Shown here: piece by piece, positions 26,710 to 37,000 of the stretch
Layout: each line of letters begins with the position of its first letter
How positions within the stretch are numbered: position 1 is the first letter of the stretch
The notes under the pieces: model-generated
Seen by the model: the letters and a program-made list of their open reading frames with translations, nothing else
The model's database searches: none
What the model was told of the DNA's origin: nothing
Program-made: the position numbers and the translations under genes
DNA from: Clostridia bacterium
GTDB taxonomy: Bacteria; Bacillota; Clostridia; Lachnospirales; Lachnospiraceae
DNA length: 50,780 nucleotides
Reading direction: 5' to 3'
Assembly (NCBI GenBank): GCA_910576205.1
Contig: CAJTHL010000006.1
Location: 136,432-187,211, forward strand

Positions 26710-26854
26710 TTGTGAAAACGCCTCCTCTATGTGTCAGTTTTTCTTATTCAATCATTGTCCCCGCCAGATGCGTGACTTCCTTATTTTAAGCAATCTGGCA
26801 TACTTTGTCAACCCGTTTAGAAAAGTCTGTCTGTTCACAGGGAATATTAGCCCC

Positions 26855-27712
26855 CTAAACATTCATCTGATTCTGATTCCGCCACATCCTGGGGGAAACC
26901 TGATAAATATTCTTAAATGCCCTGGAAAAATGAAGCTGATTGTCATAGCCCACGGTCTTGCTGATATCGCCGATGGAAAGCTGGGTCAGCTTCAGAAGCT
27001 CCGCAGCTTTTGTCATGCGGTAATTCAACAGAAAATCCTGGGGCGTCCGTCCCACCACATTTTTAAAGATCTTTCCGAAATAGCTGCGGTTCAGCCCGCA
27101 GTTATCCGCGATATCCTCCACGGAAATATCGTTCTGGAAATTCTGTTCGATAAAAACAATGGCTTCATGTATATAAAAATCCCGGAGTTTTCCGGCTTTG
27201 GGGGGGGCAAATCCCACGGGGGCAATGGAACGTGTCAAGGAATCCAGAAAAAGATACATATGTCCCATAAGATGAAAGGGCGCCATTTCGCCGTGCTGCG
27301 CTATGTACAGCATTTCCTGCATCATGGTCTCCCTAATATCGTGGGAGCGCGCCCGGTATACCGGCGTATCCGGTGTAAGCCCGGCCAGAGAGACAGCCTC
27401 CTTAACCCGCAATCCGTCAAATTCAATCCAGACGTATTCCCAGGGAAGCTCCTGATCCGCAATATAGGTAGTGATCTGATGTGGAAAAATCATGAATCCC
27501 TGTCCGCTTTTAATCTGATACTTCTTTGTTTCTCCCGATGAATCATCGGCATTCAACGTGCCCGTACCCGAAATTACATAGTGAAAGAGATAGTGAGAAC
27601 GTGCAGCAGGGCCAAAACTGTGGGAGGGTTTACAACGCTCCCAGCCAAATTGATAGAGATTCAGATCCACAAAATTTTCATTGGGAAAAATGGAGAATAG
27701 AATGTCTTTCAT
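26855..27712 (-). CDS. AraC family transcriptional regulator (sugar operon activator)
   Basis: A 285-aa regulator with an N-terminal cupin-type sensor (HYLFHYVISGTGTL, IKSGQGFMIFPHQITTYIAD) and a C-terminal double HTH (DISVEDIADNCGLNRSYFGK, SIGDISKTVGYDNQLHFSRA, FKNIYQVSPRMWR). The start is 27712 (MKDILFSIF) with GGAGG 8 nt upstream. It is divergent from the ABC importer and alpha-galactosidase genes, the usual arrangement of MsmR/RafR activators. The sensor probably binds an alpha-galactoside. Confidence 0.9.
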   Translation of the reverse strand: MKDILFSIFPNENFVDLNLYQFGWERCKPSHSFGPAARSHYLFHYVISGTGTLNADDSSGETKKYQIKSGQGFMIFPHQITTYIADQELPWEYVWIEFDGLRVKEAVSLAGLTPDTPVYRARSHDIRETMMQEMLYIAQHGEMAPFHLMGHMYLFLDSLTRSIAPVGFAPPKAGKLRDFYIHEAIVFIEQNFQNDISVEDIADNCGLNRSYFGKIFKNVVGRTPQDFLLNYRMTKAAELLKLTQLSIGDISKTVGYDNQLHFSRAFKNIYQVSPRMWRNQNQMNV

Positions 27713-27773
27713 GTCAGTGCCCTCCAACATTATGTAGTCTGCAAAGCAGACATTTTCTTAAGTATAACCGAAA

Positions 27774-27881
27774 ACATACCAAAATGCCATATGCTTTTTC
27801 CGGTAATAAAAAAAAGACGGCATAATGGTATAAAACACCCAAAAACATGATATTTATAGACGTATTTTGGGATGTTATAAT
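27774..27881 (+). promoter_or_regulatory. Probable AraC-dependent promoter of the sugar ABC operon
   Basis: A TATAAT -10 (27876-27881) with only a weak TTTATA -35 suggests activation. Three CCAAAA-type sites precede it: ACATACCAAAATGCC (27774-27788), AACACCCAAAAACATG (27834-27849), and the inverted GTATTTTGGGATGTTA (27862-27877). They may be regulator half-sites. A GTCTGC/GCAGAC palindrome lies at 27737-27751. Confidence 0.5.
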
Positions 27882-27932
27882 ACATTTACAAAAAATCTGT
27901 GTTACATCCAATAAAGAAAGGAGCGAAATGGG

Positions 27933-29216
27933 ATGAGAAAGAGGAGCAAAATGGTAAGCCTTTTCCTGGCCTGTACGATGTGTGTCCCCATGCTTTTGAC
28001 CGGCTGTGGCAGTCAGAACAACAGCGGCAAGATCGAGATTGAGCTGGTGCAGTACAAGCCGGAGGCGGTGGATGTGTTTAAGGCGCTGGAGGAGGAATTC
28101 AACCGGACCCACGACGACATCCATCTGACGATTGATTCGCCCAACGATGCGATGACGATCATTAAAACCCGGTTTATCAGGGAGGATTACCCCGATATTC
28201 TTGGAATTGGCGGAGACATCAATTACTCTTATTTCATCGATGCCAACATTCTGGCAGATGTATCCGATTACCCGGGACTGGCCGACATTAACCAGGGATA
28301 CAAAGATATCCTGGAGGGTCTGGAATTTGTCCCAACCGAAGGAACTTACGGCGTACCCTATGTGGCAAATGCGGCCGGTATCCTGTACAACCGCGAAATG
28401 TTCAAGGAGCATGGCTGGGAAATCCCCGAGACATGGGAGGAGCTGATTGCGCTGTGTGACGAAATCGAAGCAGCAGGAATCCTTCCCTTCTACTTTGGCT
28501 TCAAGGACACCTGGACCTGTCTTGCGCCATGGAATTCCCTTGCCGTAGGCCTGGCCCCGGCTGATGTGTGCCAGCAGGTGAATGCAGGCAAGACCAACTT
28601 TACCGAAGAGTACCGGGAAGTTGCAGAAAAAATTATGACCCTTGTGGAATACGGGGAGGACGGGCCCTTCGCCTACGACTACAACAATGCCTGTACGGCG
28701 TTCGCCAACGGTGAATCCGCCATGTTTGCCATCGGAAGCTATGCGGTTCCCCAGATCAAGTCCGTGAATCCCGATATGGACATTGATTCCTTTGTAACCC
28801 CGGCCAGCAGCGATCCGGCCGGCAACACCTTAAACTCCGGCGTTGACCTGCAGTTCTGCGTCACCTCCGCATGTGAAAATAAGGAGGCCGCCTATGAGGT
28901 ATTGGATTTCCTCCTGGCAGACGAGAACCTGCAGATGTATCTGGACGACCAGAGCGCTGTTCCCTGTAAGACAGGCGACTTTATCCTGGCTCCCAACCTG
29001 GACGGTATGACACAGTATATTGCAGAGGGAAAAATGGCCGACTACCAGGACCACTACTATCCGTCCGAAATGGCTGTGGATGCCCAGATCCAGACCTATC
29101 TCATCGAGAAAGACACAGATGCATTCCTGGCTAAATTTGACAGCGACTGGCAAAGATACAACCGTGATATTATCCAGATGGTAAGAGATTATAACCAGAA
29201 GAACGGAATTCAGTAG
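27933..29216 (+). CDS. ABC sugar transporter, extracellular solute-binding lipoprotein
   Basis: A 427-aa family-1 binding protein. The N-terminus has basic residues, a hydrophobic core and the lipobox LLTGC (Cys25), so it is anchored as a lipoprotein. VQYKPEAVDVFKALEEEFN, YGVPYVANAAGILYNREMFK and ESAMFAIGSYAVPQ are typical of oligosaccharide binders of the MsmE/RafE kind. AAAGGAG site before the ATG at 27933. First gene of the importer operon. Confidence 0.92.
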   Translation: MRKRSKMVSLFLACTMCVPMLLTGCGSQNNSGKIEIELVQYKPEAVDVFKALEEEFNRTHDDIHLTIDSPNDAMTIIKTRFIREDYPDILGIGGDINYSYFIDANILADVSDYPGLADINQGYKDILEGLEFVPTEGTYGVPYVANAAGILYNREMFKEHGWEIPETWEELIALCDEIEAAGILPFYFGFKDTWTCLAPWNSLAVGLAPADVCQQVNAGKTNFTEEYREVAEKIMTLVEYGEDGPFAYDYNNACTAFANGESAMFAIGSYAVPQIKSVNPDMDIDSFVTPASSDPAGNTLNSGVDLQFCVTSACENKEAAYEVLDFLLADENLQMYLDDQSAVPCKTGDFILAPNLDGMTQYIAEGKMADYQDHYYPSEMAVDAQIQTYLIEKDTDAFLAKFDSDWQRYNRDIIQMVRDYNQKNGIQ

Positions 29217-29236
29217 AGGGGGAGGCGTGAGACCAT

Positions 29237-30088
29237 ATGAAATATGCAAATGACAGACAGAGAACGTTTATGCTGATGACGATTCCGGTTGTCGTGTTGT
29301 TCTTTGCTTTTAATACTCTGCCTTTAATTAAAGGTGTGATTTACAGTTTTACCAACTTCAGAGGATACGGTACCTATGACTGGGTAGGCCTTCGAAATTA
29401 CATAGACCTGTTCCAGGATGCCCGCGTGGGAAAATCCTATCTGTTTACCTTGAAAATGGCAGTGCTTGCCACGATTGTAACCAATGTAATCAGCCTGATT
29501 CTTGCCCTGGGACTTAACAGCAAAATCCGGTTTAAGAGCGCTCTCAGGGGATTGTACTTCATTCCCAATATTCTGGGCGCCCTGGTAGTTGGCTATATTT
29601 TCAACTACTTCTTTACTTATATTATTCCGGCGCTTTTCAACACCACCAGTATTCTTGCCAGCACTACCTGGGCATGGGTGGGTATCGTGATTGTATGCGC
29701 ATGGCAGGCCGTTGCCATGAACACGATCATTTACATTTCCGGCCTTTCCACAGTGCCCGAGGATGTTTATGAGGCAGGTTCCATTGACGGCGCAACGGGA
29801 TGGACAAAGTTTAAACACCTGACTTTCCCGCTGATTATCCCGTTTTTCAGCATCAACATGGTACTCTCCGGAAAGAACTTCCTGATGGTATTTGACCAGA
29901 TCATGGCGTTGACCAAGGGCGGCCCTGCCCAGAGTACCGAGTCCATCTCCTACTTGATCTACAACAATGGTATGGCAGGCGGGCAGTTCGGTTTCCAGAG
30001 CGCCAATGCGGTTCTGTTCTTTGTTATCATCGTAGCATTCTCAGTAGCACAGCTTCGATTCACGAGCAGTAAGGAGGAGCAGTTATAA
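29237..30088 (+). CDS. ABC sugar transporter permease, MsmF/RafF-like
   Basis: A 283-aa permease with six predicted helices. The cytoplasmic EAA loop (EDVYEAGSIDGATGWTKFKH) that docks the ATPase is visible around residue 180. It is preceded by the binding-protein gene at 20 nt and overlaps the next permease start (TAATG). Confidence 0.92.
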   Translation: MKYANDRQRTFMLMTIPVVVLFFAFNTLPLIKGVIYSFTNFRGYGTYDWVGLRNYIDLFQDARVGKSYLFTLKMAVLATIVTNVISLILALGLNSKIRFKSALRGLYFIPNILGALVVGYIFNYFFTYIIPALFNTTSILASTTWAWVGIVIVCAWQAVAMNTIIYISGLSTVPEDVYEAGSIDGATGWTKFKHLTFPLIIPFFSINMVLSGKNFLMVFDQIMALTKGGPAQSTESISYLIYNNGMAGGQFGFQSANAVLFFVIIVAFSVAQLRFTSSKEEQL

Positions 30089-30930
30089 TGGATGTAAAAG
30101 GAAAAGAAAGATATAATTGGCCGGTTACGATTCTCTTAATCTGTGGACTGATAACCATTATCTTTCCACTGTATATGACCATCATCATTGCATTTAAGCA
30201 ACCCTCCGAAATGACAAACAGCATTTCCGGAATCCTTTCCCTGCCAAAGACCTGGAGCTTTTCCAACTTTGCTGAGGCCATGCGGGTGACGGATTTCTGG
30301 AGATCCCTTAGGAACAGCCTTCTGATTACAGGCGTTACCGTAATTCTCTCCATTGCGCTGCACTCCATGGTGGGATACGCCATCGGAAGAAATAAGGCGA
30401 AAAGCAAATGGTACAATTTCACCTACCTTTACATTGTAAGCGGTATGTTTGTGCCCTTTGCCATCCTGATGATGCCCCTGGTAAAGCAGACTGCCCAGTG
30501 GGGAATCGCCAATATTTTCGGCGTTATCCTCTGCTACATGGTATTCTATATGCCCATGAACCTGATGCTCTACTCCGGCTACCTGGTCAATATCCCGGTT
30601 GCCCTGGAGGAAGCGGCCCGGGTGGACGGCGCGACTACGTGGACCACCTACTGGAAGATTATTTTCCCCATTATGGCTCCCATGCATGCCACCGTTGCGG
30701 TTATCACCGCCTTAAGCGTATGGAACGACGTAATGACGCCCCTTGTTATCATGTCGGGAAGCGGACTCAACACTCTGCCTTTGGCACAGCTTTCCTTCCA
30801 GACACAGTTTGGTACCAACTACAACCTGGCGTTCGCCTCCTACCTGCTGGCGCTCCTGCCTCTTCTGATCTTCTACATTATTTGTCAGAAGCAGATCTTA
30901 AATGGTGTTGTAAATGGTGCGGTAAAATAG
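30088..30930 (+). CDS. ABC sugar transporter permease, MsmG/RafG-like
   Basis: A 280-aa second permease with six helices and the EAA loop EEAARVDGATTWTTYWKII. Its ATG shares one base with the stop of the preceding permease. No ATPase gene follows, so a shared MsmK/MsiK-type ATPase encoded elsewhere is needed. Confidence 0.92.
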   Translation: MDVKGKERYNWPVTILLICGLITIIFPLYMTIIIAFKQPSEMTNSISGILSLPKTWSFSNFAEAMRVTDFWRSLRNSLLITGVTVILSIALHSMVGYAIGRNKAKSKWYNFTYLYIVSGMFVPFAILMMPLVKQTAQWGIANIFGVILCYMVFYMPMNLMLYSGYLVNIPVALEEAARVDGATTWTTYWKIIFPIMAPMHATVAVITALSVWNDVMTPLVIMSGSGLNTLPLAQLSFQTQFGTNYNLAFASYLLALLPLLIFYIICQKQILNGVVNGAVK

Positions 30931-30953
30931 TATTATAATTAAATACAGCTCCT

Positions 30954-30998
30954 ATTCAGCCATGTACAAAATCCAGAGGACGCTGTACATGGCTGAAT
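30954..30998 (+). other. 15-bp perfect stem-loop between permease and alpha-galactosidase genes
   Basis: ATTCAGCCATGTACA (30954-30968) and its exact reverse complement (30984-30998) enclose a 15-nt loop. There is no T run behind it, so it looks like an mRNA processing or stability element, or a partial attenuator, and not a terminator. Confidence 0.7.
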
Positions 30999-31042
30999 TT
31001 GCAAAGCGGACATTCTATCTTACTTACTATATAGGAGGCACC

Positions 31043-33223
31043 ATGAGTATTATTTATTCTGAGAAAGAGAAAACGTTCACATTGCATACAGAAAACACCA
31101 CCTATCAGATGCAGGTGGATAAATACGGATTTCTGCTGCATCTCTACTATGGGCGCAGAACCGAAGGGTGTATGGATTACCTTCTGCGCTATGCGGACAG
31201 AGGTTTTTCCGGCAATCCCTATGACGCCGGAGCCGACCGTACCTACTCCATGGACGCTCTGCCACAGGAGCTTCCCTGCCAGGGAACGGGGGATTACCGC
31301 AGTCCCGCAGTAATTATAAAAAACGCGGACGGCTCCTACGGATGCGATTTCCGGTATAAGAGCCACCGTATTTTAAAGGGAAAATATGGTATCCCAGGAC
31401 TTCCTGCTGTCTATGGGGACGGGGACACTGCGGAAACCCTGGAGATTCTTATGGAGGATTCCGTCACGGACATCCAGGTGACCCTTCTATACGGGCTTCT
31501 TCCGGGTCTTGACATCGTTACACGAAGCGCCGCCATCCAGAACCTGGGCAGCGGAAAAATTTACCTGGAAAAGGCCCAGGCGGCTTGTCTGGACTGGCTG
31601 TCCGGGGATCTGGACCTGATAAGCTTCTACGGGCGTCACACCATGGAACGGAATGTCCAGCGCATTCCCGTTTCCCATGGCGCCCATGTTATCGGAAGCC
31701 GCAGAGGCACCTCCAGCCATCAGTACAATCCCATGCTGATTCTGGCGGAGCATGAAACCACGGAGGACGCAGGGGGATGCTATGCCCTGTCCTTTGTTTA
31801 CAGTGGCAGTTTTAAAGGGGAAGTGGAAAAGGATCAGTATAACCAGACCCGGGCGCTCCTGGGCCTTACGGACGAGCTGTTTTCCTATCCTTTGGAGAGG
31901 GGGGAAACCTTTTATGTGCCGGAGGTTGTGCTGACTTACACTAACCAGGGTCTTTCCAGGCTGTCCCACAATCTGCACAAATGCTTCCGGCTCCACCTAT
32001 GCCGGGGAAAATATAAGGATTGTCCCCGCCCCATCCTTCTCAACAGCTGGGAGGCCTCCTACTTTGATTTCAGCGGCGACTCCCTCTATGCACTGGCAAA
32101 AGAAGCCGCCGATCTGAACATGGAAATGCTGGTTCTGGACGACGGGTGGTTTGGCCACCGCAGCGACGACAACCGGGCTCTCGGGGACTGGTTTGTCAAT
32201 GAGGAGAAGCTTGGGGGCTCCCTTGGCAGCCTTATCCAAAAAATAAACGGTCTGGGCCTTAAATTCGGCATCTGGCTGGAGCCGGAGAGCATCAGCGAGG
32301 ACAGCCGGCTTTATAAGGAGCATCCGGACTGGGTGATGGCTTTGCCCGGCCGCAATCCCGTGCGGGCCAGAAACCAGCTTGTGCTGGATTTTTCCAGGCC
32401 AGAGGTGGTAGACTATATCTTTGAGCAGGTCTGCAAGGTTATGGACCAGGGTAACATTGAGTACGTGAAATGGGATATGAACCGCAGCCTTTCCGACTGC
32501 TATTCCCGCAATACGAAAGACCAGGGACGCGTCTTCCACGACTATATGCTGGGGCTGTACGATTTCCTGGAGCGCCTGATAAAGCGCTACCCGGACATGC
32601 TGCTGGAGGGCTGCAGCGGCGGCGGCGGACGCTTTGACCCAGGTATGCTCTACTATTCCCCCCAGATCTGGTGCAGCGACAACACGGACGCTCTGGACCG
32701 GGTGCGCATCCAGTATGGAACATCCTTCGGATACCCTGTATCCACAGTTGGCTCCCATGTGTCCGCCGTGCCCAACCACCAGACCGGCCGCATAACGCCC
32801 CTTCACACCCGGAGCATCACCGCCATGGCGGGAACCTTCGGCTACGAGCTGAATCCGGAAACCCTTACAGAGGCGGAAAAGGAAGAGGTGCGTAAGCAGA
32901 TACGGGACTTCAGAAAATATGAGCCCCTTATCCGAAGCGGCCTCTACTACCGTCTGACGGATCCTTTCCGTGAGCTGCCCGCCGCCTGGGAATTTCTGGC
33001 TGAGGACGCCTCGGAAGTTCTGGTAAGCGTGGTTATGCAGGAGATGCATGGCAATATGCCTGTGATGTACCTTCGCCTAAAAGGCCTGCCGGAGGGCTGT
33101 TTCTACCAGGAGCAGCAAAGCGGACAGATCTTTGCCTCGGACGCTCTGATGGGGGGCGGAATTCCCCTGTCAGACCAGTTTGGGGATTATGCGGCGTTTC
33201 AGTTTTATTTTAAAAAGATATAG
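31043..33223 (+). CDS. Alpha-galactosidase, GH36
   Basis: A 726-aa cytosolic enzyme that removes terminal alpha-galactose from raffinose, melibiose or related sugars. The start is 31043 (MSIIYSEKEKTF) with AGGAGG just before; the frame is open further upstream across the stem-loop. The (beta/alpha)8 barrel has WFGHRSDDNRALGDW (about residues 366-380), the nucleophile Asp478 in YVKWDMNR, and the acid/base Asp546 in WCSDNTDALDR. A C-terminal beta domain follows. No signal peptide. It closes the operon with the importer. Confidence 0.95.
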   Translation: MSIIYSEKEKTFTLHTENTTYQMQVDKYGFLLHLYYGRRTEGCMDYLLRYADRGFSGNPYDAGADRTYSMDALPQELPCQGTGDYRSPAVIIKNADGSYGCDFRYKSHRILKGKYGIPGLPAVYGDGDTAETLEILMEDSVTDIQVTLLYGLLPGLDIVTRSAAIQNLGSGKIYLEKAQAACLDWLSGDLDLISFYGRHTMERNVQRIPVSHGAHVIGSRRGTSSHQYNPMLILAEHETTEDAGGCYALSFVYSGSFKGEVEKDQYNQTRALLGLTDELFSYPLERGETFYVPEVVLTYTNQGLSRLSHNLHKCFRLHLCRGKYKDCPRPILLNSWEASYFDFSGDSLYALAKEAADLNMEMLVLDDGWFGHRSDDNRALGDWFVNEEKLGGSLGSLIQKINGLGLKFGIWLEPESISEDSRLYKEHPDWVMALPGRNPVRARNQLVLDFSRPEVVDYIFEQVCKVMDQGNIEYVKWDMNRSLSDCYSRNTKDQGRVFHDYMLGLYDFLERLIKRYPDMLLEGCSGGGGRFDPGMLYYSPQIWCSDNTDALDRVRIQYGTSFGYPVSTVGSHVSAVPNHQTGRITPLHTRSITAMAGTFGYELNPETLTEAEKEEVRKQIRDFRKYEPLIRSGLYYRLTDPFRELPAAWEFLAEDASEVLVSVVMQEMHGNMPVMYLRLKGLPEGCFYQEQQSGQIFASDALMGGGIPLSDQFGDYAAFQFYFKKI

Positions 33224-33229
33224 CATCAG

Positions 33230-33296
33230 AAAAAAGGGGCATCCGCAAAAATCCTGGAAAATATTCGTAGGATTTCGCGGACGCCCCTTTTTTCTC
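33230..33296. terminator. Bidirectional terminator between alpha-galactosidase and metallopeptidase genes
   Basis: AAAAAAGGGGC-TCCGC-rich left arm pairs with GCGGA-GCCCCTTTTTT on the right (bulged A and C), giving a long stem with T runs on both strands. It separates the converging sugar locus and the defence island. Confidence 0.85.
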
Positions 33297-33298
33297 TC

Positions 33299-34030
33299 CT
33301 AGAAGCAGTCTGCCAAGGCGTCTGACCCCGGGGGCATATAGTCAAGCCAGCTTTCATTCAGCTGCCTTTTACGCTCCCTCCAATAGGGCATATATTTATC
33401 AAGGATTGCCGTAAATTCCGGCCCATGATCTTTTACCCTCAGATGTGCCAGTTCATGCAGAATCACATACTCCAGACATTCCACCGGCTTTTTGGCAAGC
33501 TGTAAATTAAGCCAGATCTTTCCGGTAGAGGTGTTGCAGGTTCCCCATTTTGTCTTCATATATTTACTCTGCCAGCCGCTGGCCGAAAACCCGGTAGCCG
33601 TTTCCCACTTTGGCAGATATTTTTCAACCTCCGCCTTTAAGAGGCCCCGGTACCATTCCTGCACAAATGCCTCTCTCTGTTTTGCCGTGCTTTCTTTCCG
33701 GACAGTCAGAATGGCCTTGTTACCGGATAAAACAAGGGAATTTCCCCTGTAGCTGTATTCCACCTGCAAAAAATACTGCTGTCCCCAGACATACAGGGTC
33801 TCACCGGAAACATACTCCCGCCGGCTCTGCCTGGGCTGCCGTTCAAACCTTTCCCTCTGTTTCCGAACCCAGCCAAGCTTCGTCCGCACGAACATGGCGA
33901 TGCTTTCATCCGACACATTTTCCGGCGCAGACACCCGCACCTTTCCGTCCGGGGGCAAAACCGCCAGATGCATGTTCTTAATATTCTTTTTCGTAACCTC
34001 CACAGGAATCCCCGAAATCGTCATCTGCAT
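33299..34030 (-). CDS. YgjP-like zinc metallopeptidase (DUF45 / M48-type)
   Basis: A 243-aa protein with HELAH (192-196) and a third ligand His202 (KDHGPEF), together with KTKWGTCN (about 159-166). This is the YgjP-like family that often accompanies type I restriction genes. Its start overlaps the hsdR stop, so it is the last gene of the restriction operon. Its role there is unknown; processing of the complex is only a suggestion. Confidence 0.88.
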   Translation of the reverse strand: MQMTISGIPVEVTKKNIKNMHLAVLPPDGKVRVSAPENVSDESIAMFVRTKLGWVRKQRERFERQPRQSRREYVSGETLYVWGQQYFLQVEYSYRGNSLVLSGNKAILTVRKESTAKQREAFVQEWYRGLLKAEVEKYLPKWETATGFSASGWQSKYMKTKWGTCNTSTGKIWLNLQLAKKPVECLEYVILHELAHLRVKDHGPEFTAILDKYMPYWRERKRQLNESWLDYMPPGSDALADCF

Positions 34031-37000
34031 CAGTAATCCTCTTGTTCCACCACAATCCGGTAAATTCTTTCCACTTCATCGTCATCATGGAAAATATCGT
34101 AAATGGCGCGTTTAATCCTGTTTTCCTTCACCTGGTTATTCCGGAATCCCTCCTGCCTGGCCTTTACAATTACTCTGTGCAGCCGTATGGCAAGCTCCTC
34201 GTCTCTGCCGCAGTTGTCATAAAATGCCCGCAGCGGGCCGCTGGCGCAGATGCTCTTTGGATATTGTTCGTTTCGTTCCGGTGTGACGACGTTTTTTGCC
34301 AGCGCCGTATAGGTTTCCAGAAGCCGGGCATAGGCAATAACGCTTTGCCGGCGGTCCAGAATCAGCCGTTCCAGAATCGCAGACATCTTTTCATAATAGG
34401 CCGGGTTTATAAGCATCCGCTCCACGATCTTTTTCCGGATATTGTTCTCGATAGTCTCGGCTGCGCTTTCCTGCTCTCCCTTATCCCCTTCATTTCCAAG
34501 TCTGCCCTCCTGGGCCAGAATAAAATCTAGGAGGGTAAACTCCTCCATGCTTCCGACTTTCTGAGCCTCGCCTGCTAAGATATAGTTGTCAATCAGATAC
34601 CGCATCCCCGGCTCGTAAGCCTTCAGGTCAATAAAATCCCCGCTGGCCCTTCCGATGGTTTCCCGCAGCTGGATATAAAATGTAACTCTTGCTTCAATCC
34701 TGCCCTGCTGCTCCGGAGAATACCCTGCTTCACCCATACGGGGTTTTAGCTCCGCAAACCCCCGCACAAGCTTTCCCACCAGTTTATAGAGCTTCTCCCG
34801 GATTCTGGCGTAAGCTTCATCCTGTCTTACATCCCTGCCGCTCTCCCCGCAGAAATAATGGATGTAATCCAGCTGGGCCTTTGGAGCTTCCACCCCCTCA
34901 CAGAGCTCCTCCAGCTCTTCCAGTATATGGGCAAAATGAGTTCTGGCCGCTGTTGTCCTGTCCTTTATAAGTCCCTCTATGTCCTCCTTCTCATAAGCCT
35001 CAAAGGCACCCCTGGTGTACTTGTTCATGGCGTCTGTCAGATCGCCAAACAGTTCCTTGTAATCTACTATATAGCCAAATTCTTTGCTCTCCCCGTGCAG
35101 CCTGTTCACACGACAGATTGCCTGGAAGAGGCCATGGTCATGCATTTTCCTGTCTATGTAAAGATACGTGCAGCCTGGAGCGTCAAAACCGGTGAGCAGT
35201 TTGTCCACCACAATCAGAAGCTTCATGTTTGCAGGCTCTTCCACAAACTTCCGCTTCGCCTCTTCCTCAAATTCCGCCACCCTTTTCTCCACCTGGGACT
35301 TATCCGCTGACGGGTCAATGCCGATCATCTTCAGATAGGCATTATATTTTTCCTGGGATTCCGTATCCTCCTCGTCGCTTACGGTCTCCGTTCTCATATC
35401 TCCTGGCCGGGGCACATAGGAAGAGATCACCGCGCATTTGCGAAACCCTTTACTCTGGAAAATCTCATAATATCTGCATGCGGAATACACCTTTTCCGCT
35501 ACCAGAATCGCGTTTCCGCTGCCATCCATCAGACGGTCTTTTGTGGCAAAGTCAAAGATGATATCATTTGCAACCTGCTCCAGGCGGGAACGGGAGGAGA
35601 AAACCTTTTGTATATTTCCCCAATAGCTCTTTAACCGGGCTTTGGCCCGGGGCGCAAGTCCCGTGGTTTTGGCCTCAAACCACACATCAATACGGTTCTG
35701 TGAGGTAATGCTCTGGGGAATATCCCTTGCCTCATACCGCAAATCCAGGATCACGCCGTCCTGGACACCCTCGTTAAACTTATAGGTGTGAATATAGCCG
35801 CCAAACGTCTCCAGGCTTGTCTTTTTATCCCTCTTGAGAAGGGGTGTGCCTGTAAAACCGATAAAAAGGGCCTTGGGAAGGATTGCTTTCATTGCCTCGT
35901 GAAGCTTGCCCGATTGTGTGCGATGGCACTCGTCCACAAATACAACCAGCTCCCCTCTGGCACAGAAATTGTCTGGCAGGGACGCCTTCAAATCCTTGAT
36001 GTATTTCTCATAGTCAGACTCGGAGCTGTCGCTTCCACGCCTGCCAAACTTGTGTACCAGGGAACACATCAGCCGCTGCTCCACGGTATCCAGTTGTTTA
36101 AGAAGGTCCTTTCCGCTTTTTGTGCGGACAATTTTCTCATCCACTCCCTTGTATATTTTCTCTATCTGTTCATCCAGCTCCTCCCGGTCGGTAACAATCA
36201 CCACACGAGAATTAGGATTATTTTCCAGTATCCACTTGGAAAGCCATACCATGGTAAGGCTTTTTCCGCTTCCCTGGGTATGCCAGATAATGCCTCCCTG
36301 CTTTTTGTCCCCCAGGCGCCGCCGGGCCCTTTTGATGGCATAATACTGGTTGTAGCGGCACACCTTTTTAACGCCCTTGTCAAATATTACAAAATTATGG
36401 ATAAAATCCAGAAAACGCCTCTTGTAAAACATGGAAAAAATCTGCCCGTCCAGTTTTTCCGGGATGGACCTGCACAGTTCTTCCACTTGAATGTCTATGG
36501 CGTCCCGCTCCTCCCTCCGCTCCTGGAAGCCGTCCGCTTTCCATTCCAGATAATTCTTCTCAGAGGTGAGAAGCGTCCCATACCGCAAACCCTCGCTGTC
36601 ATTTCCAGCCATGCAGAACTGTATGGTTGTGAAAAACTTATCAATAAAGTGGGCCTGCTGGTTTGTCAGATTCTGGCGGATGCCCTCTGATACGGAAATC
36701 CTGCTGGACTTCAGCTCTATAACTGCCAGCGCTATGCCATTGACATAAACCACCATATCCAGGCGCTTGGTATTATCTGCCGCCACCGTAACTTCCTCGG
36801 CAATATAAAAGTCGTTTTGGGAAACGTCCGTGAAATCCATAAAATAAACTGTCCTGGGCGGCTGCTCAGCCGCTTCCCTTACCTTTGCCCCATATTTCAG
36901 CAGAGAGTATACTTCCTTGTTGGCATGATACAAGCCCTGCTGGAGATTGGACGCCTCCCTTACCAGCATATCAACCGCGATTCCCGCCGCCTTTTCCGAA

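Noticed and set aside
27714..28412. Minus-strand 232-aa ORF over the solute-binding gene
   Set aside because: Shadow of the plus-strand lipoprotein gene, which has signal, lipobox and family motifs.
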